DNA of 64,000 nt from Bugula neritina (taxonomy: Eukaryota > Bryozoa > Gymnolaemata > Cheilostomatida > Bugulidae), in the NCBI GenBank assembly GCA_964035545.1, contig OZ037767.1, positions 29,183,628 to 29,247,627 on the forward strand. Direction: 5' to 3'. The position numbers and the translations under genes were made by a program. Shown piece after piece: positions 1 through 12,144 of the stretch (its first letter is position 1; every line of letters starts with the position of its first letter). Under the pieces are notes generated by a model. It did no database searches, was not told the DNA's origin, and saw only the letters and a program-made list of their open reading frames with translations.

Positions 1-44
1 ATGGAGTTGAACATCCACCCAAGTTGTTGCCTTGTTCCCACACT
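1..44 (+). CDS. TRIM RING finger, end of first half (partial exon)
   Basis: Read from base 3, the first 44 bases give GVEHPPKLLPCSHT and stop at a GT donor (45-46) in phase 0. Joined to the exon at 1470 this reads LPCSHT-VCASCL, the classic RING core C-x-H-x2-C-x2-C. The exon continues upstream of the window. The match across the junction in both motif and phase is the reason for calling so short a fragment. Confidence 0.8.
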
Positions 45-3000
45 GTAGGTCTACTTTATTATACACTATATACTTCACTATACACTATATATACTAAAAT
101 ATACTTCACTATACACTATATATACTAAAATATACTTCACTATATACTATATATATCACTCAATACTAAGATATACTCTCATCATATGTAAGTCATCACT
201 CAAACACGACACCACACACCCTTTTGGCAGTATGCATTAGCCAATTCTCCCCACACGCTGCTATGATCGATGTCCATGTCTTCTATGACGTAACTTGGCT
301 CTCTGCCAATCTTGCAGATTTCTTGTCATACCATCTTAGTTGTAGCTGCTGGTATTAGCCTCAGGTCTGTGTGTATTTCAGATTAACTCCTGTAACACCA
401 CTACTGCTCACTGTGTGCTGTGGGATTACACGTACTTCAACTCCTGTATAACAAATAGAGTTGCATATCCCAGTGTGGCTAAGTGTTCTACTTATGAGTA
501 ATTATACAGTGACGTTATACCCCCTCCCCCTCCTTGTTATACCCCCTCCCCCTCCTTGGCCGTATCAGTTCACTCTACTGGCATACTTGATAGTTTGAAA
601 TATGTAACACAAATACCGGTAGCACTAGTTGTATCTTGTTTCTTGCTTGTTCAAGTTTTCTCGACAGTTCACTTTTTCTACCTCTTTGGTGTAAGAGTTG
701 CTGAGTCAACAACATTCCGGTGTTTTCTTATTGGCCTGGATTTTTCATGTCTTGAACTGGCCGAAGCTAAACTTTGATCCATACATGGGAAGCTAGTGAC
801 TGGCATGAAATTGTCAGAAATTAATGGTAGTATGAGATGAAATGTAATTTGGAGAAGATTGCCATAACTAATAGGAAATACTGCAGTGTGTGAGATAGTT
901 TTATGAACATACGGTGCTATAGTGCAGCTCCAGGGTGTAATTTGTGGAGCAAATGCAGCAGTAGCTGACAGAATGTGGCAAGAAACTGCTGCTGGTTGGT
1001 AGGTGTAAAGTAGGCAGCATACTGTAAATACTTGGTAAAAAGAACATTCTATTAGTTGTTGTGCTGCCGGGATAAAAAGCAGCTGCTTTGTTTATGTAAA
1101 AGAAATGTAATTATTTACATTATATATATATTTGTGATAATTGAAATATTATATCGCTTATAATCAAGGATGTTGATACAAAATGTTAGAAATAGTTGTG
1201 ATACTATTTTGCAGTCATATTCTTTCTATTCAGGATCTTTAGTAAACCTAGTTATATCAAAGCTCTAATTCCAATAATCAGTTGTAATTAAATAAATTTG
1301 CTAATTAAATCAATCTGTAATTTGGTTCCTAACTCCTACTTGTCATGGTGGTAGCAATTGACTACTGTAAGAAAGCCCAGGCTTTCATGACCAGTAAATC
1401 AGGAGTGAGTGGTTGATATACTGCAGTACCACCATCTGACATGTTGACACCCCTTCATTGTACTTGCAGGTGTGTGCTAGTTGTCTGGAGAATATCATCA
1501 GTAACAACTCTGTGGATGTGAACTCTATACGATGTCCCATATGTAGAGAATCCATTACTTTACCTCAAGGTGTGTTGTCTCCCCTGCATGTGTACTCTTT
1601 CTGTTTTACAAGTACATCCTGTCCAGTTTTAATGGCTAGAGTTATAAATAGACACGGATGGTTTTGAGGTTTATTAGTTTCATTTGAACTTCATTTTGGG
1701 TTTCTAAAGTAGAAGAGTACAGTTATAATGAACTAGGAATGTTTGTATAAAGTGTGTTGACCACATTTGAGGCAGCTGCAAGCCACGGCAGCTGTGTACT
1801 ATTGTGTCACAACCCAGGAATATCTGCCTATGCAGCTAATACTCAATTACCTGGAAATTCCTTTGGCTAGCACTGGTTGGCAGGTGAAGCTTGGCATGCC
1901 TCCTCATTATTATAATAATATCCTCTGTTATAACATAATTTATGCTGCCAGGAACCTGCTGTACGTCTGCTGCCAGAATAATCATCCTCAGTAGTCAACT
2001 TTTGACCCACCATCCTTACTAGGGGTAGTCTTAGCACCACTGGGAACTGAGCTAATCTATGGGGGTGGGGGGGGGGTCTGGGAACTAACTGTCACAAGTT
2101 GTGATGAGTAACATCATCGTATCCATCTACACTTGCAGTAGAAGTCTTTCACCCCCCCCCCTTCTAGACATCAGTTTTTCTTTCTAGTTGTTCAGAATTT
2201 CAGTTTAGAAATATAACATTTAGTTCTAAAACCAAGGCTATTATTATGAAATAGCTGTAGTCAGCCGTGAATAAATATTTGCTGTTGTTTACCTTGGAGA
2301 CAGGTGTAATAGACAGGTAATGCGCTCCCAGGTAAACTAGAAGCTGTTATATAAATCAATAAGATACTCTGAAGATAGGAGAGTCTCTTGAGGGTTTACA
2401 GAGCAGTGTGTGAATGTCATGGGCACTGGGAATACTTCATCCCCCCAGCTACTCAGCTAGCTGGGATATCTCACCATCTATTCAGCTAGCTGGGTTATCT
2501 CACCATCTACTCAGCTAGCTGGGATATCTCACTATCTACTCAGGTAGCTGGGATATCTCACCATCTACTCAGTTAGCTGAGACAGGTTCCCTCTTGAGAT
2601 GAAACATTCCCACATCTCAATGTTTGAAGTACTGATTGAAGGAAATCAACAGTTTCCAAAGTAGTAATATTCCACTTTATTACTGCCAGTATCATGGGCA
2701 GACAACTACTACAACAGTAGTGGGTGGCTGGAGGTAGCTTAGTTACATCAGCTGTTAAGGTCAAAGCAATTAATGTTATGAGGCTTGTCTGTTGCTGATA
2801 ATTCTTTCACTGTTTTGTGGGGCATTTATTAGTGCACTTAGCACTCCCATAACCCAAGCCCACGTTAAATAACTGCTTTATTCTCACTTAGCAAGACACA
2901 GGAACCCAATTATCTGAAAAACCTAACTAACAAAGGTATATTCTGTTAGGCATAACAAATCAATTTCTTAATGGCAAGGGCTCCATTGTGCAAAGCATTA

Positions 3001-6000
3001 CCAAATGTTACTGTTTCCACTGTGACTTCGTGCACAAGTTTATAAATATTGAGAGCCAATATCCAGCTTAACCTGCTCCTTGGAAATGTAGACTGAGCTC
3101 TTTACCTGCCCCTTGGCAATGTAGACTGAGCTCTTTTTCCAGCCTTTAATGTTATGTTTGTTGGAAATCTGGAACTTTGATGATGATTAATAGAAGTTTG
3201 ATAAAAAAATCTATCAATTGCTAGAACTATAAATACATTTTAACTTGTCTAGGGACTACCTAAGACATCATCAAAACTCTGACTGTATTAGACAGTATTG
3301 TTCAGCTCAGTGTTTAATTTAGTACTTCAATATATATACAAACTACACAATACATTTTTCATCTCTCTAACTTTTATGCCTCATACTTCAGATCCTAAAA
3401 ACAGGTCTGTTAGAAACTGCTCCAGTTTGTTGCTACTTCAACTTTGTTGCCGGTTAAGATTTCATACCCCCTTATCCCCCTTACCTGTCCTTCCTCTAAA
3501 CCCTCGGACTGGAAGGGTTACCTGCCCCCAACCCTCAGACTGCTCCTAATATTTGCTGCTGATATACTGTTGTTCAACTTTTCTGCTGGTTACACTAAAT
3601 ATTGGACATAGCATTGTTCTGTGGATTTCATCATGTAAGGATTATCTGCAGCCGGTCATTATGCTGTCTCTACTGGGTCACTTTGTCTTGCTGCCACAGC
3701 TGTGTACATGTAGACTGAATTTAGATTAAGTTTGCTAAGAAATGTCTGGTATGGGCAGTTGACTATCACTTTACCAGTGAACTCAGGTACATTTCACCTG
3801 TGGTCCACCTTTCTTATACCTCAGGCTGCTGCTAACAGATAGTCACACGGTCAGATCCTTGTCAGCACATTCCCTACATATTATATTATAATCATAATGC
3901 TATTAGCAGGATGTTTTCTTGCCCTTAGGGTTATTCTAAACATGGTACAAGAGTCCTGTTGCAAGATCTAGACTAAAATAGTAAAGTACCATTTCAGGTG
4001 GGGTGTCTGCGTTCCCTCCCAGCTTTCTGGTTAACCAGCTGTTGGATCTTATGGCTAGACAGAGAAGAGAAATCGTACCTAAATGTGCCACGCATATGAG
4101 TCAAGAGCTGCTTTTCTGCGAGACTTGCGATATGATATTCTGTATCATGTGTGAAGGTAACGATATGATATTCTGTATCATGTGTGAAGGTAACGATATG
4201 ATATTCTGTATCTTGTGTGAAGGTAACGATATGATATTCTGTATCTTGTGTGAAGGTAACGATATGATATTCTGTATCATGTGTGAAGGTAACGATATAA
4301 TATTCTGTATCATGTGTGAAGGTGACGATATGATATTCTGTATCATGTGTGAAGGTGACGATATGATATTCTGTATCATGTGTGAAGGTGACGATATGAT
4401 ATTCTGTATCATGTGTGAAGGTGACGATATGATATTCTGTATCATGTGTGAAGGTGACGATATGATATTCTGTATCATGTGTGAAGGTAATGATATGATA
4501 TTCTGTATCATGTGTGAAGGTGACGATATGATATTCTGTATCATGTGTGAAGGTAATGATATGATATTCTGTATCATGTGTGAAGGTGACGATATGATAA
4601 AACAGTTGCACTAACTTACTCTGAGAATACTTCTTTACATCTAAAAAGCTACTATAAATACTTCCCATCATGTGATGTTGTCATTTCTATCACAGAATGC
4701 TAGACTTTGATACATGCTATTGGAATTATCTACTCTTTGAGGGACTAACTATAGCCTTAGGACTCATCAGCTCCTTTGACTTTTGCAGGGTCGGTGCACG
4801 GAGGCACTCATACTGTCATACCATTTTCTATAGCAATAAAAAGGATGTCAGAGATACTGATATATAAAGCTCAAAGCTGTGTACATAACCTCAACTCTGC
4901 TCAAGGTAGTAAGACAATACACTGTGTAGTAACAGTAGTAATTACTATTAATTAGCTGCCAGTCTTGGCACACAGGGTTAGGTTACTGCTACCTGTTCTC
5001 AACCTCATGGCAGGCCGACTAATGTCACCTATATTTATCACAGAAATTTAATTAATTGCATTTTTTATCAGTGAACTTTGGCAAACTGTCAATAGGGATA
5101 TGGCGTGACATTTGAGGCATGGTAGCTGCGATGATAAGGAGATTTTTAATTGAAAAGCCATTCACTATCAGTGATCGTATTTATTCACAAACACAATGCA
5201 TGGTACAATAGTAGCGTGGCCTTGAGGTATTGTGTGTTGTAGCTTTTAACTACTAAATATACTATATATAGTAATTGTTTGCTGTATTGATTGCAATCAG
5301 CTGATACTTATTGAAAAACTCTATCAATAAAATCCTCCACCCTTTGGCTGTAATGAAATACCTACTAATTACATCTTTTACTAATCCCCATGTGTGCATG
5401 TGTCCACCTCATAATTGTGTAAATGCCTCTGTAGGCACTATTTGGTAACAAGTGCCTGCTTGTTATTGTCACTTGGTGGCACTTTGCTGACACCACACAG
5501 TCAGTGGCTGTGCTCTAGATGATGGTACACTACTACATGGTAACCAGCTGGAGTATTATAACATGGCAGGTGTCAAATGGGGTTTATATTTTTTGCACTA
5601 GAACATCCGGGCAGGCCAGCGGTCAGTGTAATCTTTCAAATCTGTGGAAAATCCAGTGTTATTGTATGACGTTAGCTGGATGTGATCAATTACTAGCTGG
5701 TACAGTGATGTCCAGGGTTTACATTGCTTAAGGTCAAGATCATAGCTGTTTAGAGAAACATTCAGATACACTTTAATTAGTTACAAAATGCTGTAGCTAC
5801 ACTTGTATATACACAGTATTGTAGTGATACATGTAGTTACACAGGTACTGTAGTATTGTATTATAGACAGTCCCATACTCTCTGTTATAGATAATGTAGC
5901 TACGGAACTGGACAAACTGGAGGTCAACTCCAAGGCTGCCATAGACGCAGCTAACCAATCATTTGATGCGTTACAAGCTTTAATAAACAAACGTAGGCAG

Positions 6001-9000
6001 GAGGTACTGGCCAACATTGAGAATATTTGTGGTCAGAAAAAGCGAGCTTTTAGAGAACAGCAGCAACTTATTGAGGCGGAGAAGGTGAAGGTCGAACGGG
6101 ACTGTGAAGGTGTGTTGAGCTCTGTTATTGGCTGATAAAAATTGTGTTGAGCTCACTCGTTGGCTGATACAAAGTTTTCAAAAATTAACCAATTTTAGGT
6201 GAAAATTGTATTTAAAAAAGTTGTTTCAGTAAGAAAGTAGAGTTTCCTTTTTCTACTTGTTCAGGAAAGATAACTCTACAACGCTATACTTTTCTCATAT
6301 TATAGATAAGAATTAGTCGTTTAAGTTACTCGATCAGCCTGTTGTATCATTTAAAATAAATTAATGGCTTAGCGGAAGTGGGAAATTAAGGGGCTCTTTG
6401 ATTTGCAGAAATTTTTAAGATGACGTATTGGTGTTCTTTTAAAATAATTTCCCTTTTCTTTCATGTAAATTCAATATCTTAGGTTCAGCTCAATATGTTT
6501 ATTCATTTTGAGTTGACTTCTTTTTAATGTAATGCATGACATTCAGTTGACCTTCAGCTATTCTAAACACGTGTAGATAAATGTTTTATAATTTGAACTT
6601 GGCATCTGGATATTGATATCGAATTCCACGAATATATTAAATACTTTGTCATGCTGATTGATGGGCTCCTAGAAATTGACATATGTCTGCTTTTTTCTTC
6701 TAAAAATAAAACCAGACATATAATTAGAAGTCAGCAAAGTTTCAACGTACATGAATACAGCTGCTTGCATGCTCCTAAACTACGTGCTATTGTGATATTT
6801 TATTTAGTATTTAAGAGAGAATGTAAGTATAAAAATATAAAGTGATTGGAAACTTTGAATATGAAGTTGCCTTCCCTTTCTATTGTTTTATCTTTATTAG
6901 TTAGATCTCTCTCAGATTTACTCGCATGCATGCTGCTAGTTCCACAGCGAGGACAACTCTTAATTTGAGTTTCTCTGATTATTGTTATTATTTACTGCTG
7001 CGTATGCCTTTCACTAGTCCGTTTACATCTCACCTGATTGAATGGCAATAGCTAGGAGTTATCACACCTTCTCATACGAAACTAAACAATCACATACTAC
7101 TTGGAAGTTATTACAATGATTAGTATGTTTATTAGATGTTCTTTAGAGGTTGTTGTTTCACTACTTCAAAGGAAATATGAGTATTTGTTTTTCACTGATG
7201 AACACATTCAGCTTTTGCCGACTGTTTATATTATAATTATTATTGCGTGTGCGTGCGCACACACAATAATATATATGCAATTGTGATATTGTAGAATATT
7301 ACAGAACCACTTGTTGGTAGTTTGAGAGTTTCAGCAGTTGGTTATAAGAGTCGTGTTATCTTGCAGGTTTGGAATCCGAGATGGAGGTCCGACACATCAC
7401 CAAGAAGATTGCGGATTTGAATGAGAGACTGGATGCGACATCCATGTTGGCTGAGCCCCGAGAGAACGCCTTCATTATGTACCAGTGGGAGGGGCAAATG
7501 GAGCAGCTTATTTCTTCTTTCACTTCGTTTGGCAAGGTAACGTCTCAACTATATGATAAGTGTGAACAGCTGCTAAGGTCGGACAGTGTGATGTATAAAC
7601 GGATTGTGAGAAAATTTGAACTAAGCATTTGGCTAGTCAAGACCAAATTAGTGGCTACCAACTTGTTTCTAATAGTAGGTCTATATTGGATCTAAGGCTA
7701 ACAGTAGCTGCAGCCTTAGGTTACTAACTCAACTCAGGACTAAACACCGAGTTACAAAGGGAGGGTATTATTCTAGTAAACTTGTAGAAGTAGGCAAATT
7801 CTAGTAATTTCTACTAAAGTGTAGCCTGTGTTCTACAGATTAGAACAAGTTCAACATTCCCCGCCTTGTGTAAGGCTGAGATTGGACCATCGACTACATT
7901 CCTCAAGTCGGAGGTTCTGGTCTCCACTATCGACTTTAATGGCCGACCGAGAGTGGACGGTGGTGACCCTATAGACATCGTTCTCAAGGACTCTAATGGC
8001 GACGAGTGCCACTACCAGCTCACGGACAAGGAAAATGGTATGTAGTTATGTACTCATTCTAAGGAAGAGCAACTCCTGATACTGTATTCCGAGTTTTTCA
8101 ATAAATTCAATCCATTGATGGAAATGATTTTAGAATGAGGCATTTATGAAACATTTTTATTTTTTGCATAATGCGAGTTTAAACCATATGCATACCTCTT
8201 GTGATGTTTTATGTTGAGTTTTAATGTGTGCCACCTGCAATATAGTTTCAGATTGATTTATTATTCTTGTGGAATTCTTTTTGATAGCAAATTTATGTGC
8301 CAATCTGGTACCTGTACTGCTACAGCTTTTTATATATTAGTCTGAGAAATCCTAGTCTAGCCCCTGTGAACTGCTGAACTCGGCTTGTGAAGCTATTTAT
8401 GTGCTGTAAGGGGTCATAAACCCTGCCAGCAAATTGTCAATGTTTCTAAATGCGGTGACACCTCTCTGTATAGGAGAGGGAAGATAAATGCGGGTGTCAG
8501 CTGTATTATGTAATAGATCTTGGGCTGCCACCAGAGTTCAACTAGTCTTTTGCTGTTCAATTTTGTCACACTTTTTCTGTATTTGGAAATATTTGATGCT
8601 TCACCTTTATGTTGTTTCATTACTTCCAAGTTGAAATGCAGCTGCTTTTAGATTTTGTGAATTCAAAAAAAATATGTCATGTTTGAGCAATTCCACTTTC
8701 TCACTTTTAGGGACGTACTCGATATCCTATATGCCTCACGTGCTTGGCACTCACTACCTCAACATATCCATATTTGATAGAGCAATACGAGGAAGTCCTT
8801 TTGAACTGGAGGTAGGGACAACTATAGCAGTGTGCAACTTTGAATATTGCTAGAATAAACACCTACAGGTTTTTTGGTAACAGGATATATCTTACCATAT
8901 ATTTCTAATGGTTTTTAAATATATGACTTTGATTTTTTGTCTATAATTTTAATATAATGTTCTTTTTATCTTTTAACTGTAACTTATGTAGTTAAGCGTC

Positions 9001-10877
9001 ATGATAATTAGAACGTTGGGAGTTGTTATCTCTTAAAATGTTTCCCATTGATCTCTTTGTATGCTGTTGAGTTGTTATTTGCAGGTAACTCCTCACATTA
9101 GCCCCGTCTCTAAAGTTGGTGGTAAAGGCAACGGGTTTTTAGACTTCAGTCAGCCTACGAGTGTAGCCATAGATCCTTGCGGTACTTTGTATATATTAGA
9201 CACGGGTAACAACCGTATCAAACTCCTAGGTGCTGATGGGTCGTTCATTGGTCACATGACCACAGATGGGTTGGAGAAGCAGGGTTGTACAGGTAGGTGG
9301 GGGAATAACTCCCATATTCAGTGTTTTCACTTACTATTACTTCATTTCTAATACTTCTTATGGCTAGCTCTTTCTCTCTCTCAGGTATTTTTTTCTCTCT
9401 CTCACAGGTATTTCTTTCTCTCACAGGTATTTCTATCTCTCACAGGTATTTTTCTTTCTCTCAGGTATTGCCATCACTCCTTGTGGCACACTGATGGCAG
9501 TAAACTGGCGCACGAAGCTCATCACAGAGTTGGATAGAGATGGCAAAGTGGTCAAACAGTTCACATCCCCGGAGCTGCAGCAACCAACCTGCATTGCTGT
9601 CAGCTCCAACTCTGATGTCATCATAGCTGACAACACTGCAGAGTGTCTCTTTATATTCGACCATATTGGCAGGTGAGTGATCATATTGGCAGATGAGTTG
9701 ATCTATACGTATTGCTCAACAATTCCATCAACTAACTATGGAATTGTGCCTACAATGTAGTGAAGCAGTGTAATCTAATAGGTTTCATACTATGATAGTT
9801 TCTTTTTATCACAAACTCTTTTATATTTCTAAGATAAATCACCGAAGTTAAGTAGACTAAAATTCTTTTCATTATTTTCTGAAATATTTCAATTGTTAAA
9901 GAGCTCTCTTCTCAACATCTTTGCAAGGTTTGATTTTTCCAGTTCCCCATAATGCATTGCTTATTGATAATACAAATACCCATAATACATTGCATCACCG
10001 CTCATGTGACTACCCATAGTACATTGTATTACCACTCGTGTGACTCATGTGACTCATGTGACAGGTTGAAGAAGAAGGTGTACAAGGTGCTAAAGGAGGA
10101 TGGTTCTACTTACGTACTCAGAAATGTCTCTGGTCTCACAGTCGCCCCGAATGATGACATTCTCGTTGCTGACAATCACATTATCTCCTTCAGTCCTGAC
10201 GGAGCGTTTAAAGTAGGCAGCACATGTAATACTCAGACAGCAATGTGACGTAATTTATGTTGATGCTAGTGCATGTATAATACTTCTATAGTACTCATAT
10301 AATACTCATATAATACAAGTTTAATGGTTCATTTGTTATTTTTCACAACATGAAATTTATGTGGATACTTTTAATTTTTTCAGGAAAAAATATTATTATC
10401 ATGACTTTTTAGTACTGATTTTTAAAACTACTGATATTTTTCAAGTTTGTATAAGTTTTAGTCCTGGTTATGCAGGAATGGAAAGATTAATTCACATTTA
10501 ATGGTTGTTGAACAGTATTGGAAAATTATTGTGAATTTCAACAAATTTTTGTGATTATCAATCATAGCAACATTATATATACTAAGGGTTGTGTTCCCCT
10601 GTTGTAGCGGACAATCACCAATCCTCCTGTGAAAGGCAAAGCTGGAGGTTTCTACTCTGGCATAACTGTTGACGTACACGGGAACATACTGGCCACTAAG
10701 ACGGAAAGGGGGCGTGCATGTGTTGAAGTGCATCGTATTCAAGATCACATCCTCTTTTACATAGACTCATTTTCTGACAAACTGAAGAGGCCGGCTGGCT
10801 TGATAACCACCCCCGACTATCATGTGTATGTCTGTGATCTCGGCAATGACTCTCTCAAGAAATATAAATACCGATGA
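1..10877 (+). CDS. TRIM2/TRIM3-type TRIM-NHL protein, 5'-truncated by the window edge
   Basis: Twelve exons chain in phase: 1-44, 1470-1569, 3998-4156 (or a later donor up to 4585), 4789-4905, 5891-6109, 7367-7536, 7839-8037, 8711-8811, 9085-9292, 9465-9672, 10065-10212 and 10608-10877 (TGA). They encode about 647 residues. Domain order is the second half of a RING finger, B-box, coiled coil, filamin-type Ig repeat and NHL propeller, which is the order of TRIM2/TRIM3 and their invertebrate relatives. The C-terminus KKYKYR resembles the end of TRIM2/3. In this family the RING is an E3 ubiquitin ligase, the coiled coil dimerises and the NHL propeller binds protein or RNA partners in the cytoplasm. 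The first RING cysteines and the start codon are off the window. The assignment to TRIM2/3 rather than another filamin-containing TRIM-NHL (TRIM71/TRIM45-like) is inferred from domain order and motif likeness. Confidence 0.9.
45..1469 (+). other. TRIM intron with a small early repeat
   Basis: No coding signal seen. Bases about 62-170 hold three imperfect copies of an AT-rich unit (tatacttcactatacac). Two copies of a pyrimidine-rich block lie at about 517-558. A 73-codon open stretch at 556-777 has no recognisable feature and no splice or motif support. Confidence 0.6.
1470..1569 (+). CDS. TRIM RING finger, second half
   Basis: The exon lies between a TTGCAG acceptor and a GTGTGT donor, and starts in phase 0 and ends in phase 1. 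It encodes VCASCLENII, then RCPICRES and ITLPQG. The two CxxC pairs complete the zinc-binding RING. The stretch after CPICR matches the TRIM2/3 pattern in which ITLPQG leads into the linker before the B-box. Confidence 0.85.
1570..3997 (+). other. TRIM intron with minisatellite
   Basis: The long intron between the RING and B-box exons. No exon or RNA gene was seen. It includes the minisatellite described at 2449-2580 and short G and C runs near 2062 and 2151. Confidence 0.6.
2449..2580 (+). repeat. Intronic minisatellite, about 28-bp unit
   Basis: About four and a half imperfect copies of a unit built from ctcagctagctgggatatct and a short caccatcta spacer. The AGCTAGCT core is self-complementary. 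It lies inside the RING to B-box intron and has no coding consequence. Confidence 0.85.
3998..4156 (+). CDS. TRIM B-box, first part (exon end variable, 4156 to 4585)
   Basis: The exon begins in phase 1 after TTTCAG and encodes a linker and then the B-box ligands CATH, CETC and CIMC (C-x2-H, C-x2-C, C-x4-C-x2-C). It can end at the first donor after ...CIMCEG at 4156, which joins in phase to SVHGGTHT in the next exon and gives a B-box of normal size. The end is uncertain because the 33-bp unit carrying this donor is repeated 14 times, so any of 14 in-frame donors up to 4585 could be used. Confidence 0.85.
4129..4599 (+). repeat. 33-bp tandem array, 14 units plus a partial unit, spanning the B-box exon donor
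   Basis: Each unit is 33 bp (11 codons) and encodes DMIFCIMCEGN or ...EGD; two units have CILCEG and one DIIFC. Each ends in GAAG followed by GTAACG, GTGACG or GTAATG, so every unit carries a splice-donor-like site in phase 1. No frame has a stop inside the array, so the opposite strand is also open by chance of the repeat. The partial 15th unit runs into codons for KQLH and a stop. The array sits exactly at the exon/intron boundary of the B-box exon. Confidence 0.95.
4789..4905 (+). CDS. TRIM B-box, second part, and start of coiled coil
   Basis: The exon follows TTTTGCAG and enters in phase 1, giving SVHGGTHTVIPF, which supplies the last two zinc-binding histidines of the B-box in the usual H-x3-H spacing. 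Residues after it (IAIKRMSEIL, HNLNSAQ) look like the start of the coiled-coil helix. It ends in phase 1 at GTAGTA. Confidence 0.8.
5891..6109 (+). CDS. TRIM coiled coil
   Basis: The exon starts after GTTATAG and is charged and heptad-like throughout: VATELDKLEVNSKAAIDAA, then INKRRQEVLANIENI, then REQQQLIEAEKVKVERD. The position between B-box and filamin and the sequence style match the TRIM2/3 dimerisation coil. Phase 1 at both ends. Confidence 0.85.
7367..7536 (+). CDS. TRIM coiled coil end and linker to filamin
   Basis: After CTTGCAG the exon reads GLESEMEVRHITKKIADLNE, then LDATSMLAE, then YQWEGQMEQLISSF and ends in phase 0 at GGCAAG/GTAACG. The helical character continues the coil from the previous exon. 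It matches the segment before the filamin repeat of TRIM2/3. Confidence 0.8.
7839..8811 (+). CDS. TRIM filamin/ABP280-type repeat (two exons)
   Basis: Exons 7839-8037 and 8711-8811 join in phase 1. The first encodes VSTIDFNGRPRVDGGDPI and LKDSNGDECHYQLTDKENG. The second encodes GTYSISYMPHVLGTHYLNIS and RAIRGSPFELE. The GTY-x-x-x-Y-P...G.H.L.I...IRGSPF string is the signature end of a filamin Ig-like repeat. Intron 8038-8710 separates the halves. Confidence 0.88.
9085..9672 (+). CDS. TRIM NHL repeats, first exons
   Basis: Exons 9085-9292 and 9465-9672 join in phase 1. They carry NHL strings such as PTSVAIDPCGTLYILDTGNN and CIAVSSNSDVIIADN, where D-x-G-N-N or AD-N follows a hydrophobic strand. 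These form the first three or so blades of the propeller. The acceptor of the second exon is embedded in a 19-bp repeat array (see 9374-9466). Confidence 0.9.
9374..9466 (+). repeat. 19-bp tandem array of splice-acceptor sequence
   Basis: The block (TCT)n-CACAG-GTATTT is repeated ahead of the exon that starts at 9465. AG dinucleotides in equivalent positions precede 9385, 9408, 9427, 9446 and 9465, at spacings of 23, 19, 19 and 19 bp. Each copy has its own pyrimidine tract. Use of the acceptor before 9408 would add 57 nt in frame without a stop. The others would shift the frame. Confidence 0.9.
10065..10877 (+). CDS. TRIM NHL repeats, last exons and stop
   Basis: Exons 10065-10212 and 10608-10877 finish the propeller. 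Recognisable blades are VSGLTVAPNDDILVADNHI, YSGITVDVHGNILATKT and PAGLITTPDYHVYVCDLGND. The frame closes with KKYKYR and TGA at 10875-10877, a normal end for a TRIM2/3-type protein. Confidence 0.88.
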
Positions 10878-12144
10878 AGAAGGTCTTCAGTCATGTTGTG
10901 ATTGTGGTGATAACTGGGTGTCTCTTTCAACCAACAAACAAACATAAATCAAACTTGTTACGCAATCTACTTGGATTTTCTGAGAAAAAATAGTATATAT
11001 AATGTATAGCAAATGGTGCCATAAAAATAATATTCTCTATTTATTTTAGTTATGACTACTTTGTATATAGTTTAGTTTTTGTATAATATTCATTGTTTGC
11101 ATCTGCTATGGTAGGTGCTCTGTAGAATTACTTGAAGCAATAATATATTATTAGTTACAGTAAGATTACTTTGTTAAACTTTTTGTTCAGGTAATGGTTG
11201 ATGCATATTCTGCACTGAAATTATTATTAATAACTTATAATACAATCTTACTGAAACTCTACTCATTTTACTATTTATAGCTTATAGTTTCAAATTGACT
11301 GGCCTGTATTTCAATTTGGTTATGTTGAGCTTGTGAAGCAATGTTGGTTGATGCATTATATATAGAATGCGTGTTTACTAGATGCACGTTTAGATATACT
11401 CACTCCAATCCCCAACTTGTGAGATTGGTGTGTGAATCTAAATCTCAGGTTATTTTGTGCAACAATTCTTTTATGATTGTCTATTAAGGCTACAAATAAA
11501 GCTTTATAGTATTTCTTTTGACTCAATAAATTTATAGCAACATTCAAATTACATTATATTGTATACTTGATAGATTGATAAAATCACTTGCATATGATAC
11601 ATGGAAAGAAAATGCCAACAAAGCTGTTGGTATGTTCGTGCACTTCTTGCTACATTCAGATATTTCAGTTTATGAACCAAATCACATATATAATATATTT
11701 GTGTAGTTATGGTGCAGCTTTGAATATGTATAGTATTGGCATACTTATTGTGAAATAAATTTTATTTATTAAGAGTTGTGCTTTCTTGTATGCATCAACT
11801 TCGACGTAAAATTAGTTTAGTGGAATCACTAAGCGGTGTCGAGGACAACTGTGCTTGAAGCCTTAGTCTGAAGCGCTATTTGCAAATACGAGAAAATTCG
11901 TATTTAAGTATTATGCACGAAGCTTTATAACAGTAAGACCCAAGTCTAGAAATAAATTCGTTGTTTACTTCACTTGCTGTAAAAGTCACCGTTTGTAAAT
12001 GATTTAGTAAATTTATTATTATTAATAATTAATAGTTGTTATTGATTATAAAATTGAATTTTTTTGCAGAGGTTAGCCTTTCTTTTTAAATTTTTATTTT
12101 GTTTGATTTGGCATGGTTGTTGCTTATTAGTTATCAACATCAAG
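10878..12144 (+). other. TRIM 3' UTR and intergenic/5' region of the next gene
   Basis: AT-rich sequence without exons. AATAAA signals at about 11495 and 11754 are candidate poly(A) sites for the TRIM gene. A TTTTGCAG acceptor-like site near 12069 could open a 5' UTR exon of the tetraspan gene that starts at 12145. Confidence 0.4.

Noticed and set aside
3994-4671. Two long minus-strand open frames (225 and 158 codons) across the B-box region
   Set aside because: They are created by the 33-bp repeat, whose length is a multiple of three and which has no stop in several frames. The plus-strand frame has flanking domain matches and phase support; the minus strand has none.
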